Positions 7,623-16,637 of a DNA stretch of 64,000 nt are shown here, piece by piece. The first letter of the stretch is position 1; every line of letters starts with the position of its first letter. The notes under the pieces were generated by a model. That model did no database searches, was not told where the DNA came from, and was given only the letters and a program-made list of their open reading frames with translations. This DNA comes from Flavipsychrobacter stenotrophus (GTDB lineage: Bacteria; Bacteroidota; Bacteroidia; Chitinophagales; Chitinophagaceae). The translations under genes and the position numbers were made by a program. Where the stretch lies: assembly GCF_002954265.1 (NCBI RefSeq), contig NZ_PPSL01000001.1, positions 620,001 to 684,000 of the forward strand. The letters are read 5' to 3'.

Positions 7623-8380
7623 GGTGGAAAGCAATAGGGAAGAGCGTAATAGGTACGTCGCACGTAGCAGCAGGTAAGGGGTGTGAAGATGCGTTGCAAT
7701 ATATTGTAGAGAAAGACGCGCATGGCAATGAGGTGCTCATTTGCTGCGTAAGCGATGGTGCGGGTAGCGCGCAATATGCGGGCGAGGCATCGGCTTTTTG
7801 TACGGCGGAGGTGTTGTCATCTTTGTCGGCCTTAGCGACAGCGGGTGCGGCGCTTACAGAAGCGCATATCTACAGTCTGCTGGAAGATATCTATGACGAA
7901 TTGCAGACACAGGCCAATGCCAATGGTGCGGAGATCTATGACTATTCATGTACGCTGCTGGGGTGTTTTATTACCCAGACCCAGTCGGTATTTTTCCAGA
8001 TAGGTGATGGTGCTATTGTGCGTGATGATGCGGGTGGGGCGTATACCTATATATGGTGGCCTCATAATGGTGAATACCAGAATGTGACCGCGTTCCTGGT
8101 TGACGACAGGAATTTCGCCAATCTGAATGTGACGATCATTGATGAACGTATCAATGAGATCGCGTTGTTTACCGATGGTATACAAATGCTGGCGCTCAAT
8201 AATGAGCACAGGCAGGTGCATCAGCCATTTTTCATGAACCTGTTTCAGCATTTGCGTATGGCCGATCATGAGGAGAAGATCAATTTGTTGAACATAAAAT
8301 TGGAGGATTACCTGGGTGGTGATCGCATTAACCTGCGGACGGATGATGATAAGACGCTTTTTTTGGCAACGAGGTTGTAG
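7619..8380 (+). CDS. PP2C-family protein phosphatase, YegK-like
   Basis: A 253-residue metal-dependent Ser/Thr phosphatase. Candidate metal ligands are Asp24 in GCEDAL, Asp46-Gly47 in VSDGAGSA, Asp186 in FTDGIQ and the C-terminal TDDDKTLFLA. The opening MRWKAIGKSVIGTSHVAAG also fits the small stand-alone PP2C group that includes E. coli YegK, which is about the same length. It is translationally coupled to the VWA gene (4-bp overlap) and would remove phosphates placed by the kinase encoded at 9372. No regulatory or membrane domain is present. The gap to the kinase gene is almost 1 kb and consists of repeats, so the kinase may now be expressed separately. Confidence 0.9.
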   Translation: MRWKAIGKSVIGTSHVAAGKGCEDALQYIVEKDAHGNEVLICCVSDGAGSAQYAGEASAFCTAEVLSSLSALATAGAALTEAHIYSLLEDIYDELQTQANANGAEIYDYSCTLLGCFITQTQSVFFQIGDGAIVRDDAGGAYTYIWWPHNGEYQNVTAFLVDDRNFANLNVTIIDERINEIALFTDGIQMLALNNEHRQVHQPFFMNLFQHLRMADHEEKINLLNIKLEDYLGGDRINLRTDDDKTLFLATRL

Positions 8381-8597
8381 GTATTGATCAAGAGCAATGC
8401 AGTTGGTGTTGTTTCATCAGAAGTAGTTTGCTTAATCGGACATGCTATACTTCCGGCATCATTACCTGTCAGGTCATTTTATAGTAGTTATTGATGGCAT
8501 GCGGTCTGGTTGTAATTGGATGCGAACCTACGGCTCGCGGTGATGGAAGGGGGTGGTTGCTACAAACCTTTTGCACCTACGGCGCAATGACATGGAG
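8381..8597. other. Intergenic sequence before the tandem array
   Basis: No gene. It contains short palindromic pieces, such as GCACCTACGGCGCAA at the end, resembling the hairpins of the array that follows. It may be decayed repeat. Confidence 0.35.
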
Positions 8598-9290
8598 TTA
8601 AGGATTTTGTTGGTAGCATATATAGGAGTACGCCCCTACAGGGCTTTGTGATCGGGGTGTTTTCTACGTAGGGCTAACGCCCTACGCTATTGAGTTAGCC
8701 CTTTCAGGGCAATACGATTAGCGTATTAAAATCATTAAATCAATGATTTGACCTAACGGGGCAATGACATGGTGTTAAGGATTTTGTTGGTAGCATATAT
8801 AGGAGTGCGCCCCTACAGGGCTTTGAGATCGGGGTGTTTTCTACGTAGGGCTAACGCCCTACGCTATTGAGTTAGCCCTTTCAGGGCAATACGATTAGCG
8901 TATTAAAATCATTAAATCAATGGTTTGACTTAAAGGGGCAATGACATAGAATTAAGGATTTTGTTGGTAGCATATATAGGAGTGCGCCCCTACAGGGCTT
9001 TGTGATCGGGGTGTTTTCTACGTAGGGCTAACGCCCTACGCTATTGAGTTAGCCCTTTCAGGGCAATACGTTTAGGGTATTAAAATCACTAAATCAATGA
9101 TTTGACCTAACCCGGCAAGGACATGGAGTTAAGGATTTGCTGGTTACTAATAAAGTAGTTCCGCCCCTACAGCGCTTTGTTTTTTGTAAATTGTTTGACC
9201 GAGGGCTTCACCCCTGGCTATTATATTTCGCCCCTTCAGGGCTTGTTTAATGCTTAACTAAATGATACCACGACCTGAAGGTCGTGGCAA
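8598..9290. repeat. 177-bp tandem repeat array between PP2C and kinase genes
   Basis: The phrase TTAAGGATTT recurs at 8598, 8775, 8952 and 9129, giving an exact 177-bp period: three near-identical units and a diverged fourth. Each full unit carries four hairpins: GCCCCTACAGGGC, GTAGGGCTAACGCCCTAC, GCCCTTTCAGGGC, and AATCATT-N5-AATGATT. Although 177 is a multiple of three, every frame contains stops, so it is not protein-coding. The array ends in CTTAACTAAATGA and the palindrome ACGACCTGAAGGTCGT (about 9253-9286), which also forms the arms of the MITE-like element at 23972-24146. Confidence 0.9.
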
Positions 9291-9371
9291 CTATTTCCAG
9301 AATATTTTAAAGCCTAAAAAAGGTATAAGTAAATTTGCTTTTGGGTTTTAATTTTTGACTTTTAAGTTTTA

Positions 9372-11306
9372 ATGATATTCCACGGATCACATAGCGAACA
9401 ATACATAACGGGCAGGGAACTGGGCCGTGGTGGGGAGGGGACTGTGTATGAACTGCAGAATGATGGCAGCCGTGTGTTGAAGCAATACAATGAGCCATTG
9501 TCGCCACTGCAAATACAGAAGTTGCAGACCATGGTGGGTATGCGTAACCCGGCCATAGAGGCTTATGCTGCATGGCCATCGGCACTGGTGGCAGATGATA
9601 AGGGTACGGTTTGCGGCTTCATTATGAAAAAGTTGACGGGATTTGTGCCGCTGCATATGATCTTTAGTCCGCTGGACAGGAAGAAGATGTTTCCCGATAA
9701 GGGGTACAACTTCCTGGTGCATGTAGCCCGCAACCTGGCAACAGCATTTCATAAGCTACATGAAGCAGGGCTGGTAGTAGGTGATGTAAATGAGGGCAAT
9801 ATCCTTATTAATGCCAACGGTCTTGTATCCTTTATAGATTGCGATTCCTTCCAGGTAAAGAACGAAACCGGCTACTTCTTTTGCGAGGTAGGTGTGCCCA
9901 GGTATACGCCACCTGAGTTGCTGGCAAGGCAGAGTTTCGACAATGTGGTACGCACCACCAATACCGACAGCTTTTCACTTGCCATACTTATCTTTCAATT
10001 GTTGTTCCTGGGCAGGCATCCGTTTGCAGGTAGGAATAAATCGGCAATGGATATAGATGAAGAGACGGCCATAAAGCTGCATGAGTTTGCCTATTCGCTT
10101 ACTTCAAGGAAAAAAAAACTGTTTCCACCGTTCGATAGTTTTGATATCAACAATCTGACTCAGCCGCTGATGGACGCATTTCATAAAGCATTTGAGACAG
10201 AAAGCAGACCTGTACCTGCGGAATGGATAAAGGCGCTGGATGGGTTATTAACGGAAATGACTACCTGTAGTGTGTCTAGAATTCACTCCTATCCTGCTAA
10301 AATGGCTGAGTGTCCATGGTGTGCATTCAGGAAGGCAAAAGGGATCATGTATTTTCTGGATGATACCTATCTTCAGGCTGATGCACTGCTGTATGATATT
10401 GAGCAATTTGTCAATGGTTTCCGTATAGACAAGATGGAACTCAAGAACTGGAGCGGTAGTATGTTTGATGCTTCTGTAACAGCCAATAGTATTAGTGCGG
10501 AGTGGCATAAAGAGCGGGCAAAGGCGTTACTTGTTGCTGTGGTTTATGTTATATTATCACTTGTTTGTTTTGTTGTCGTACATCCTCTCTCGATACTTGC
10601 GGGTGGCGCATTACTACTGGCGTGGATGCACAGCGGACCTGTTGCTAAAAAGGTAAAACTGGAAAAACAACGTTTACTCAATAACTATGAACAAATACAC
10701 GGGCAAATGAATAAGCTTATTGCCGCGTATAACGATTCTCCAGATAAAGAATTGTATTTGATAGGTGTAAATAAATTAATGAAAAGTGTGGAGCGGTTTC
10801 GCGCTTTACCGGATGAAGGTGAGCGCCTGCGAAGGGAGATGGAGGAGCTTATATACAATGACAATCTGCAAATGTATCTCCGCCAGTTTGACATCAACAG
10901 CCACGCCATTGCATCGATCGGGCAAACCCGGAAAACTATATTACTTAATGCAGGAATAATGACGGCAGCTGATGTATCTATAAATCTACAGAAATTGGTA
11001 GGGATAGGCCCGAAGACGATTCAGATATTGCTTGACTGGCAAAGACAGATGTCGTTGGGCTTTGTTTATATACCTGATACCGCTAAACTTGCGATGGGAA
11101 TGCAACAGGTAGCCGCAGACGTAGCTACAATGAAAAGAGATCTGGAGCGCACAATAAGGCAAGATTATCAATCACTCAGTTATCATAAACTGAATGTTAC
11201 CAACCGGGCACTTGTGTTGGACCGGCAAATAAAAGATGCCGTAACCCAAAACACACAGGCAAAGCTGGATATGCAATCATTCTCGCGATTCAGCAGGTTT
11301 ATCTAA
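9372..11306 (+). CDS. Membrane-bound Ser/Thr-type protein kinase with C-terminal HhH, YegI-like
   Basis: A 644-residue protein with an N-terminal kinase domain (about 10-300). The glycine loop is GRGGEGTV at 18-25, a candidate ATP-binding lysine is Lys37, the catalytic loop reads GDVNEGN (Asp138, Asn143), and the usual DFG is DCD at 156-158. The His of the canonical HRD is absent, as in atypical kinases of this group. A Cys pair AECPWCAFRKA near residue 315 resembles half a zinc site. Two adjacent membrane segments lie at about 385-425, then a coiled coil, then a helix-hairpin-helix motif VGIGPKTIQIL near 541-551. Size, order and partners match E. coli YegI with YegK and YegL. A TAAATTTG -7-like box at 9330-9337 suggests it may have its own promoter. 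Confidence 0.88.
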   Translation: MIFHGSHSEQYITGRELGRGGEGTVYELQNDGSRVLKQYNEPLSPLQIQKLQTMVGMRNPAIEAYAAWPSALVADDKGTVCGFIMKKLTGFVPLHMIFSPLDRKKMFPDKGYNFLVHVARNLATAFHKLHEAGLVVGDVNEGNILINANGLVSFIDCDSFQVKNETGYFFCEVGVPRYTPPELLARQSFDNVVRTTNTDSFSLAILIFQLLFLGRHPFAGRNKSAMDIDEETAIKLHEFAYSLTSRKKKLFPPFDSFDINNLTQPLMDAFHKAFETESRPVPAEWIKALDGLLTEMTTCSVSRIHSYPAKMAECPWCAFRKAKGIMYFLDDTYLQADALLYDIEQFVNGFRIDKMELKNWSGSMFDASVTANSISAEWHKERAKALLVAVVYVILSLVCFVVVHPLSILAGGALLLAWMHSGPVAKKVKLEKQRLLNNYEQIHGQMNKLIAAYNDSPDKELYLIGVNKLMKSVERFRALPDEGERLRREMEELIYNDNLQMYLRQFDINSHAIASIGQTRKTILLNAGIMTAADVSINLQKLVGIGPKTIQILLDWQRQMSLGFVYIPDTAKLAMGMQQVAADVATMKRDLERTIRQDYQSLSYHKLNVTNRALVLDRQIKDAVTQNTQAKLDMQSFSRFSRFI

Positions 11307-11314
11307 CAAAAAAA

Positions 11315-12238
11315 TTACATAGACATGCTGCAGGGATCGTAACCGATAGTTACCTGCTTGCTGGCCCACACGCGGCTGCTTTCATCTTTTAGTTCTATGA
11401 AGTAATTGCCTTTCATGTCGTTGACGGAGTTGAATTCTACCCATACGGTGTGGCCATCTTTGTTGATCTCTTCGTGGCCGTCAATCTTTCTGTAAACGTC
11501 TCCGTTTTCCTTAAGAATTGTTACTCTCATGTGGCGCACATTCTCATTGTTCCACTTAATCGGGACGAAAAGTTTTGTGGCACCATTCTGTAATATGGCC
11601 GGTTGGTCGGGGCGATTGTTTTGTTCCAGCTCAGTAAATATTGTAGGTATTTTATACTTTTTAAGGTCGGCAATGTATTTGATCAGATTTTCTGATGCTG
11701 AAGGCTGCGAGTGATCGTAGACAGTGCTCAGACAGTGGCCGTTAGTAAACATCCATACGGCAGATTGGGCAAGGTGATTGCTGAAGTTGTTAGTCTTTAT
11801 ATAGCCCAGTGTGCGCACCATAGTGCTGTCGCCCTGCCGCCAGAATTTGTAATTAAGGTTCTTGCGCGGGCTGAGGGCATAACTTTTACCACAAAAAGAG
11901 CGGAGGTCAATATCTACTGTTGCGGAGGGTGCTATTGCAATTATTTCACTACCCAGAGTAACGAGGTTTTGGTAGGCAGTATCTTCCGGAACGAATATGA
12001 GCGCAGGATCTATGGTTACAGATAAGTTGTTGGCTGTGGTGTTGGTGATACTCAGTTTCATACAGTTGCCTGAGTGGCCACCCTTAGATACTGCTTTGAC
12101 GGTGAGTTGCTTGCTGAAGATGCCTCTTTTCAGCGTTGTGCGCTGGTCTGCAGCGAATGAGGAGCTAGTTACATGAGAAAGCAGTAGAATTGCGAATGCA
12201 ATTCTTGTAAAAAATAGCTTATTCATAAGTAGTTGCAT
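11315..12238 (-). CDS. Secreted hypothetical protein
   Basis: A 307-residue protein with an N-terminal signal peptide (hydrophobic IAFAILLLSHV, likely cut after SSSFAA). The start at 12238 is the longest; the ATG at 12226 gives the more usual MNKLFFTR opening and may be the real one. The mature part contains a repeated-looking beta-rich pattern with scattered cysteines (SGNCMKLSI, RSFCGKSY, TNGHCLSTV, YDPCSMSM) that could form disulfides after export. I recognise no domain. It converges with the kinase gene (8 bp between stops) and diverges from mfd. Confidence 0.65.
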   Translation of the reverse strand: MQLLMNKLFFTRIAFAILLLSHVTSSSFAADQRTTLKRGIFSKQLTVKAVSKGGHSGNCMKLSITNTTANNLSVTIDPALIFVPEDTAYQNLVTLGSEIIAIAPSATVDIDLRSFCGKSYALSPRKNLNYKFWRQGDSTMVRTLGYIKTNNFSNHLAQSAVWMFTNGHCLSTVYDHSQPSASENLIKYIADLKKYKIPTIFTELEQNNRPDQPAILQNGATKLFVPIKWNNENVRHMRVTILKENGDVYRKIDGHEEINKDGHTVWVEFNSVNDMKGNYFIELKDESSRVWASKQVTIGYDPCSMSM

Positions 12239-12316
12239 TTAATGGTTAATGTAAATTAAGAAAAAGAATTCTACAATACAAATTTTTTAGAGCCCGTTTT
12301 GCGGTTGCTTTTTCAC

Positions 12317-12324
12317 TAATTTTG
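12317..12324 (+). promoter_or_regulatory. -7-like element of the mfd promoter
   Basis: TAATTTTG matches TAnnTTTG and ends 8 bp before the mfd start codon, which would give an almost leaderless transcript. No good -33 box at 19-bp spacing is seen, so this is tentative. Confidence 0.3.
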
Positions 12325-12331
12325 CGCACCA

Positions 12332-15300
12332 ATGAACCTGGAAGCATTACAGGGATTATACCAGAATGATATACGGCTAAAACAGATAGCTGCCGGGATG
12401 CTTATGCCCGGCCACAAACTGAGAGTATATTTAGACAACCTTCGCGGATCATCCATCAATTTTGTAGCAACGGCCTTATGGCAACTGACAGATGCCAATC
12501 ATGTCTTTATTCTTAACGATAAAGAAGAGGCGGCATACTTTCATAATGATATTGAGCATCTGACCAAGGCGCTGGATATTTGTTTCTTTCCGGATTCGTT
12601 CAAACGAACCGGTGCATTTAACGAGCTGAACAGCAGCCATGTGATGTTACGTACTGAAGCACTGACCAAATTTGCAGGTAACAAACCGAGGAAGAAAGTG
12701 CTGGTCACTTATCCTGAAGCGTTGTTTGAGAAGGTGGTCAATCCATCGTCATTATCTACCAATATGATACACATAAAGGTGGGTGAAGACCTGAAGGTAG
12801 ATGACCTGATGGCGCAGTTCGTGACACTAGGTTTTAAGCGCGAGGACTTTGTATATGAGCCCGGACAGTTTGCCATGCGAGGTGGCATACTGGATATTTA
12901 TTCATTTGGTAATGAGCATCCGTATCGTATAGAATTGTTTGATACTGAGGTAGATAGCATACGCATCTTCAACCCCGAGACGCAGTTGTCTGAGCGGAAA
13001 TTGCTACAGGTATCTATACTGCCCAATATTGAAACCCGCTTTGATGCGAAAGAGAAAATATCACTACTTGACTTCCTGCCAAGTAATACTATAGTATGGG
13101 CCAAAGACCTGCAGTTTGTAATTGGCAGGATAGAGAAGATGATCGGTGATCTACCGGAAAGAATGGATCTTGGTCAGGTGGCTATAGACCATGAGGAGGA
13201 GATGCTGAAGGAAATATCGCGGGCAGATTTTGAAACGCCGGGAGAATGGCAGGAAAAGATAAAACAAATGCACCTGATAGAGTGGTATAACCATTCTATT
13301 GAAAAGATAACGGGTGATGCCATGGATGCAACCTTCCTGTTTGCAACGGAAGAGCAGCCGGTATTTAACAGGCAGTTCAACATGCTAATAGCCGATATGC
13401 AGAAACGCATAGCGCAGAAGTATGTGGTATATATGTTTGCCGAAAACCCCAAGCAATTAGAAAGACTACGAAGTGTATTTGATGACCTGGATGCCAAGAT
13501 AGAATTTGTGCCTGTGGCTACGGCTATCAGCAAGGGGTTTATAGATCATGATAAGAAGGCGATATGCTATACCGATCACCAGATATTTCAGCGGTATCAC
13601 AAATACAATTTAAAGCAAGCGTATAGCAAGGGTAAGGCATTGACCATGCGTGCGCTGCGCGAACTGCAGCCCGGCGACTATGTTACCCATATAGACCATG
13701 GAGTAGGTAAGTATAGTGGACTACAGAAAATAGAAGTGAATGGCAATATGCAGGAGGCCATCCGCATATTGTATAAGGATAATGATGTGCTGTATGTGAA
13801 TGTAAATTCGCTGCATAAGATCACCAAGTTTACCGGAAAGGAAGGAACTATACCCAAGGTGAATAAGCTGGGCAGTGATGCATGGCAGAAGCTGAAGAAC
13901 AAGACCAAGAAGCAGGTAAAGGATATTGCGGCTGACCTGATAAGGTTGTACGCCAAGCGTAAAGCATCGGAAGGGTTTGCGTTCTCGCCGGATAGTTATA
14001 TGCAGACGGAGCTGGAAGCATCATTCTTTTATGAAGATACACCTGATCAGGGTAAGGCTACGGCTGATGTGAAGCGGGATATGGAATCTGCATCGCCAAT
14101 GGACAGGCTGGTGTGTGGTGACGTGGGCTTTGGAAAGACGGAAATAGCGGTGCGTGCTGCATTCAAGGCCGTGGCTGACAGCAAGCAGGCTGCGATACTG
14201 GTGCCTACTACCATATTGGCGTACCAGCACTATAATACATTCAAGGAGCGATTGAAAGACTTCCCTTGTACGGTGGATTATGTGAACCGATTCAAATCGG
14301 CTAAGGATAAGAAAGAGACATTTAAGCGCCTTGAAGAAGGTAAGATAGATATACTGATAGGCACGCACGGTATATTGGGTAAGGATGTGAAGTTCAAAGA
14401 CCTGGGTATCCTGATCATAGATGAAGAGCAGAAGTTTGGGGTAGGTGCTAAGGAGAAATTGAGGGAGCTGAAGGCCAATGTGGATACGTTGACATTGACA
14501 GCAACCCCGATTCCACGTACCCTCCAATTCTCTTTGATGAATGCGCGTGACCTGAGCATCATCAACACACCTCCGCCCAACAGGCAGCCTGTGCATACTG
14601 AGGTAATGACGTTTGACGAATATGCTATACGTGATGCACTCTACTATGAAACAGAGCGTGGCGGACAGGTGTACTTTGTACATAACCGCGTGCAGAGCCT
14701 GCCTGAGATGGTGACCTTGCTGCGTGGTTTGTGCCCTGACCTGAGTATAGGCATGGCACATGGACAGATGGAAGGTAATCACCTGGAAGAGGCGCTGATG
14801 AAATTCATTGAGAAGAAGTTTGACGTGCTTTGCTGTACCAATATTGTAGAGAGTGGCGTAGATATATCTAATGCCAATACCATGATCGTGAATAATGCGC
14901 ATCAGTTTGGGTTGAGTGATCTGCACCAGTTGAGGGGAAGGGTAGGGCGTAGTAATAAGAAGGCGTTCTGCTACCTGCTGGCACCGCCAATGAGTTTATT
15001 GCCTAATGACAGTCGTAAAAGATTGCAGACATTAGAGCAGTTCAATGAACTTGGCAGTGGTTTCCAGATATCTATGCGCGACCTGGATATACGTGGCGCG
15101 GGTAACCTGCTGGGTGGTGAGCAGAGTGGTTTTATTACCGATATTGGTTTCGAGATGTATCAGAAGATACTGGCAGAGGCTATGCGCGAGCTGAAGAGCA
15201 GCGACTTTAAGGAAGTATTTAAGGATGAGCTGAACCGTAAGAAGGATTATGTAAGCGACTGTACCATAGATACAGACCTGGAGATACTGATTCCGGATAC

Positions 15301-15718
15301 CTATATAGAGAACATCACCGAGCGCCTGTCTATCTATACCCAGCTGGATGATATAGATAATGATGAGGAACTGGAGAAGTTTGGCAAAGAGATGCAGGAC
15401 CGTTTCGGGCCGATACCATCGCAGGTAAATGACCTATTTACTACTATCCGCTGCCGTACTGTGGCGTGTGAGCTGGGCTTTGAGAAGCTGATATTGAAGA
15501 ATGAGCAAATGCGCCTGTACTTTGTAAGTAATCCTGAATCGCCCTATTTTGAATCTGACACCTTCAACCATATACTCGACTACATACAAACCAAAACCCG
15601 CAATGCCCGCCTGAAGCAGGTAGGAAAGAACTTTATGCTGGTAGTAGATAGGGTGAAGAAGATGAAGGATGTGCTGTTCTTTTTGGAGGGTATGGTGATG
15701 AAGGAGGGGAAGGTGTAG
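12332..15718 (+). CDS. mfd: Transcription-repair coupling factor Mfd
   Basis: A full-length 1128-residue Mfd, which displaces stalled RNA polymerase at DNA lesions and recruits the UvrABC excision machinery. The N-terminal third is UvrB-like (YEPGQFAMRGGILDIYSF near 170-190). The RNA polymerase-binding CarD-like domain begins with GDYVTHIDHGVGKYSG near 445. The SF2 translocase has Walker A GDVGFGKTE near 593, a DEEQ box near 697, TATPIPRTL, and the TRG-type region GRVGRSNKKAFCYLL. The C-terminal TRCF domain is present. Length and order of domains match the family. It stands alone between a divergent secreted-protein gene and a lipoprotein gene. Confidence 0.97.
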   Translation: MNLEALQGLYQNDIRLKQIAAGMLMPGHKLRVYLDNLRGSSINFVATALWQLTDANHVFILNDKEEAAYFHNDIEHLTKALDICFFPDSFKRTGAFNELNSSHVMLRTEALTKFAGNKPRKKVLVTYPEALFEKVVNPSSLSTNMIHIKVGEDLKVDDLMAQFVTLGFKREDFVYEPGQFAMRGGILDIYSFGNEHPYRIELFDTEVDSIRIFNPETQLSERKLLQVSILPNIETRFDAKEKISLLDFLPSNTIVWAKDLQFVIGRIEKMIGDLPERMDLGQVAIDHEEEMLKEISRADFETPGEWQEKIKQMHLIEWYNHSIEKITGDAMDATFLFATEEQPVFNRQFNMLIADMQKRIAQKYVVYMFAENPKQLERLRSVFDDLDAKIEFVPVATAISKGFIDHDKKAICYTDHQIFQRYHKYNLKQAYSKGKALTMRALRELQPGDYVTHIDHGVGKYSGLQKIEVNGNMQEAIRILYKDNDVLYVNVNSLHKITKFTGKEGTIPKVNKLGSDAWQKLKNKTKKQVKDIAADLIRLYAKRKASEGFAFSPDSYMQTELEASFFYEDTPDQGKATADVKRDMESASPMDRLVCGDVGFGKTEIAVRAAFKAVADSKQAAILVPTTILAYQHYNTFKERLKDFPCTVDYVNRFKSAKDKKETFKRLEEGKIDILIGTHGILGKDVKFKDLGILIIDEEQKFGVGAKEKLRELKANVDTLTLTATPIPRTLQFSLMNARDLSIINTPPPNRQPVHTEVMTFDEYAIRDALYYETERGGQVYFVHNRVQSLPEMVTLLRGLCPDLSIGMAHGQMEGNHLEEALMKFIEKKFDVLCCTNIVESGVDISNANTMIVNNAHQFGLSDLHQLRGRVGRSNKKAFCYLLAPPMSLLPNDSRKRLQTLEQFNELGSGFQISMRDLDIRGAGNLLGGEQSGFITDIGFEMYQKILAEAMRELKSSDFKEVFKDELNRKKDYVSDCTIDTDLEILIPDTYIENITERLSIYTQLDDIDNDEELEKFGKEMQDRFGPIPSQVNDLFTTIRCRTVACELGFEKLILKNEQMRLYFVSNPESPYFESDTFNHILDYIQTKTRNARLKQVGKNFMLVVDRVKKMKDVLFFLEGMVMKEGKV

Positions 15719-15802
15719 GGAAAGCGCAAAATTGTAATTACAATAGCAAATTTTACAGTTATTGGTGGAAGATTTTATATCTTCCGATTACAATTTTCGA
15801 CC

Positions 15803-16420
15803 ATGCACTCTAAATCACTAGGACTTTTTATGGGAAAACTCTTTTTTTTGTCTTCTTTGTTTTCGCAACTATCCTGCAATAATAGTGTGCCACCCAAATA
15901 TGATCAGCTAAAAGAATCTGATTATAAAAAGAAGACAGACACAATTGATGGCGAAGTAGTCAATTCTAAAGAGGCAATAGTTAAAGAAATTGATCAACAA
16001 ATCACCAATTTAAATAGTGAACAGGAACGTCGTGTAGAAAGGGAAATGATGAAAGCAGGTACTTTACTTAAAGAACACCTGAAAGGGATAAGTATCAATA
16101 ACTATACAGCTTCGTCGTTAGATGATCTTGTTGATCTATGGAATAATGATAATTCAAAATTCAATTGCTCACAAGATGAATTCATGAATACCGTTGGTTT
16201 CGCTTTCGGTCAATACCTTGTTAACACACATGGAATGAAATGGAAAATAGTAAATGATGAATACGGAGAGGACTACGCAATTATGTTCGAAAACTCAACA
16301 CTCATTAATTATCCACTAAGCTCCGTTGATAAAGCAATAAGGGAACATAGAGTTGGTTCATTGAATTCGATTTCATTGCTTGATACGAAAGCGATAGCAG
16401 AACTAAAATCGGGTAAATAA
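15803..16420 (+). CDS. Lipoprotein with DUF3806-like domain
   Basis: A 205-residue protein with a lipoprotein signal (hydrophobic LFFLSSLFS, lipobox QLSC). The middle is a charged helical linker; the C-terminal ~90 residues (FMNTVGFAFGQYLVNTHG, MKWKIVNDEYGEDYAIMF, LINYPLSSVDKAI) resemble DUF3806, a domain of unknown function found in small bacterial proteins. The 5' region contains an 11-bp inverted repeat AAAATTGTAAT (15728-15738)/ATTACAATTTT (15787-15797) enclosing the hairpin GGAAGAT-N5-ATCTTCC. That structure covers the leader just before the ATG at 15803 and could terminate mfd transcription or regulate this gene. Confidence 0.7.
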   Translation: MHSKSLGLFMGKLFFLSSLFSQLSCNNSVPPKYDQLKESDYKKKTDTIDGEVVNSKEAIVKEIDQQITNLNSEQERRVEREMMKAGTLLKEHLKGISINNYTASSLDDLVDLWNNDNSKFNCSQDEFMNTVGFAFGQYLVNTHGMKWKIVNDEYGEDYAIMFENSTLINYPLSSVDKAIREHRVGSLNSISLLDTKAIAELKSGK

Positions 16421-16425
16421 TACTG

Positions 16426-16560
16426 TCATTTTTCAATCTCCCCCAACCCCATATCCATCAGTTCATAACCCTTATCATTTGGCCAGGTGTAATGCCACCA
16501 CTCCGTAGTTAGTGATTTGAATCCATATTTTTCCATGGTGGTTCTTATGAAGGTATACGG
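16426..16560 (-). pseudogene. Decayed 3' fragment of a VanX-type dipeptidase gene
   Basis: Read on the minus strand, this stretch encodes TTMEKYGFKSLTTEWWHYTW followed by PNDKGYELMD and a stop at 16426-16428. It matches the last ~40 residues of the intact dipeptidase at 18242-18916, including the zinc-site EWWHY. Upstream of TTMEK the match skips about eleven codons and resumes briefly at YTF before homology ends near 16560. There is no start or N-terminal part. It is in the same orientation as the intact gene and on the other side of the T9SS gene. Confidence 0.85.
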
Positions 16561-16637
16561 CAATTATTTATTTATCACCTCTCACCCAAGTATATGGCAA
16601 ATAATTACGTCTTATAGGTAGACCTAATTTTTTTGCT

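Noticed and set aside
8598-9290. Possible CRISPR array
   Set aside because: The 177-bp period consists of near-identical long units with no variable spacers, and no cas genes are present.
14021-14926. 301-codon minus-strand frame
   Set aside because: Lies entirely antisense to the conserved helicase core of mfd; composition is typical of a shadow frame.
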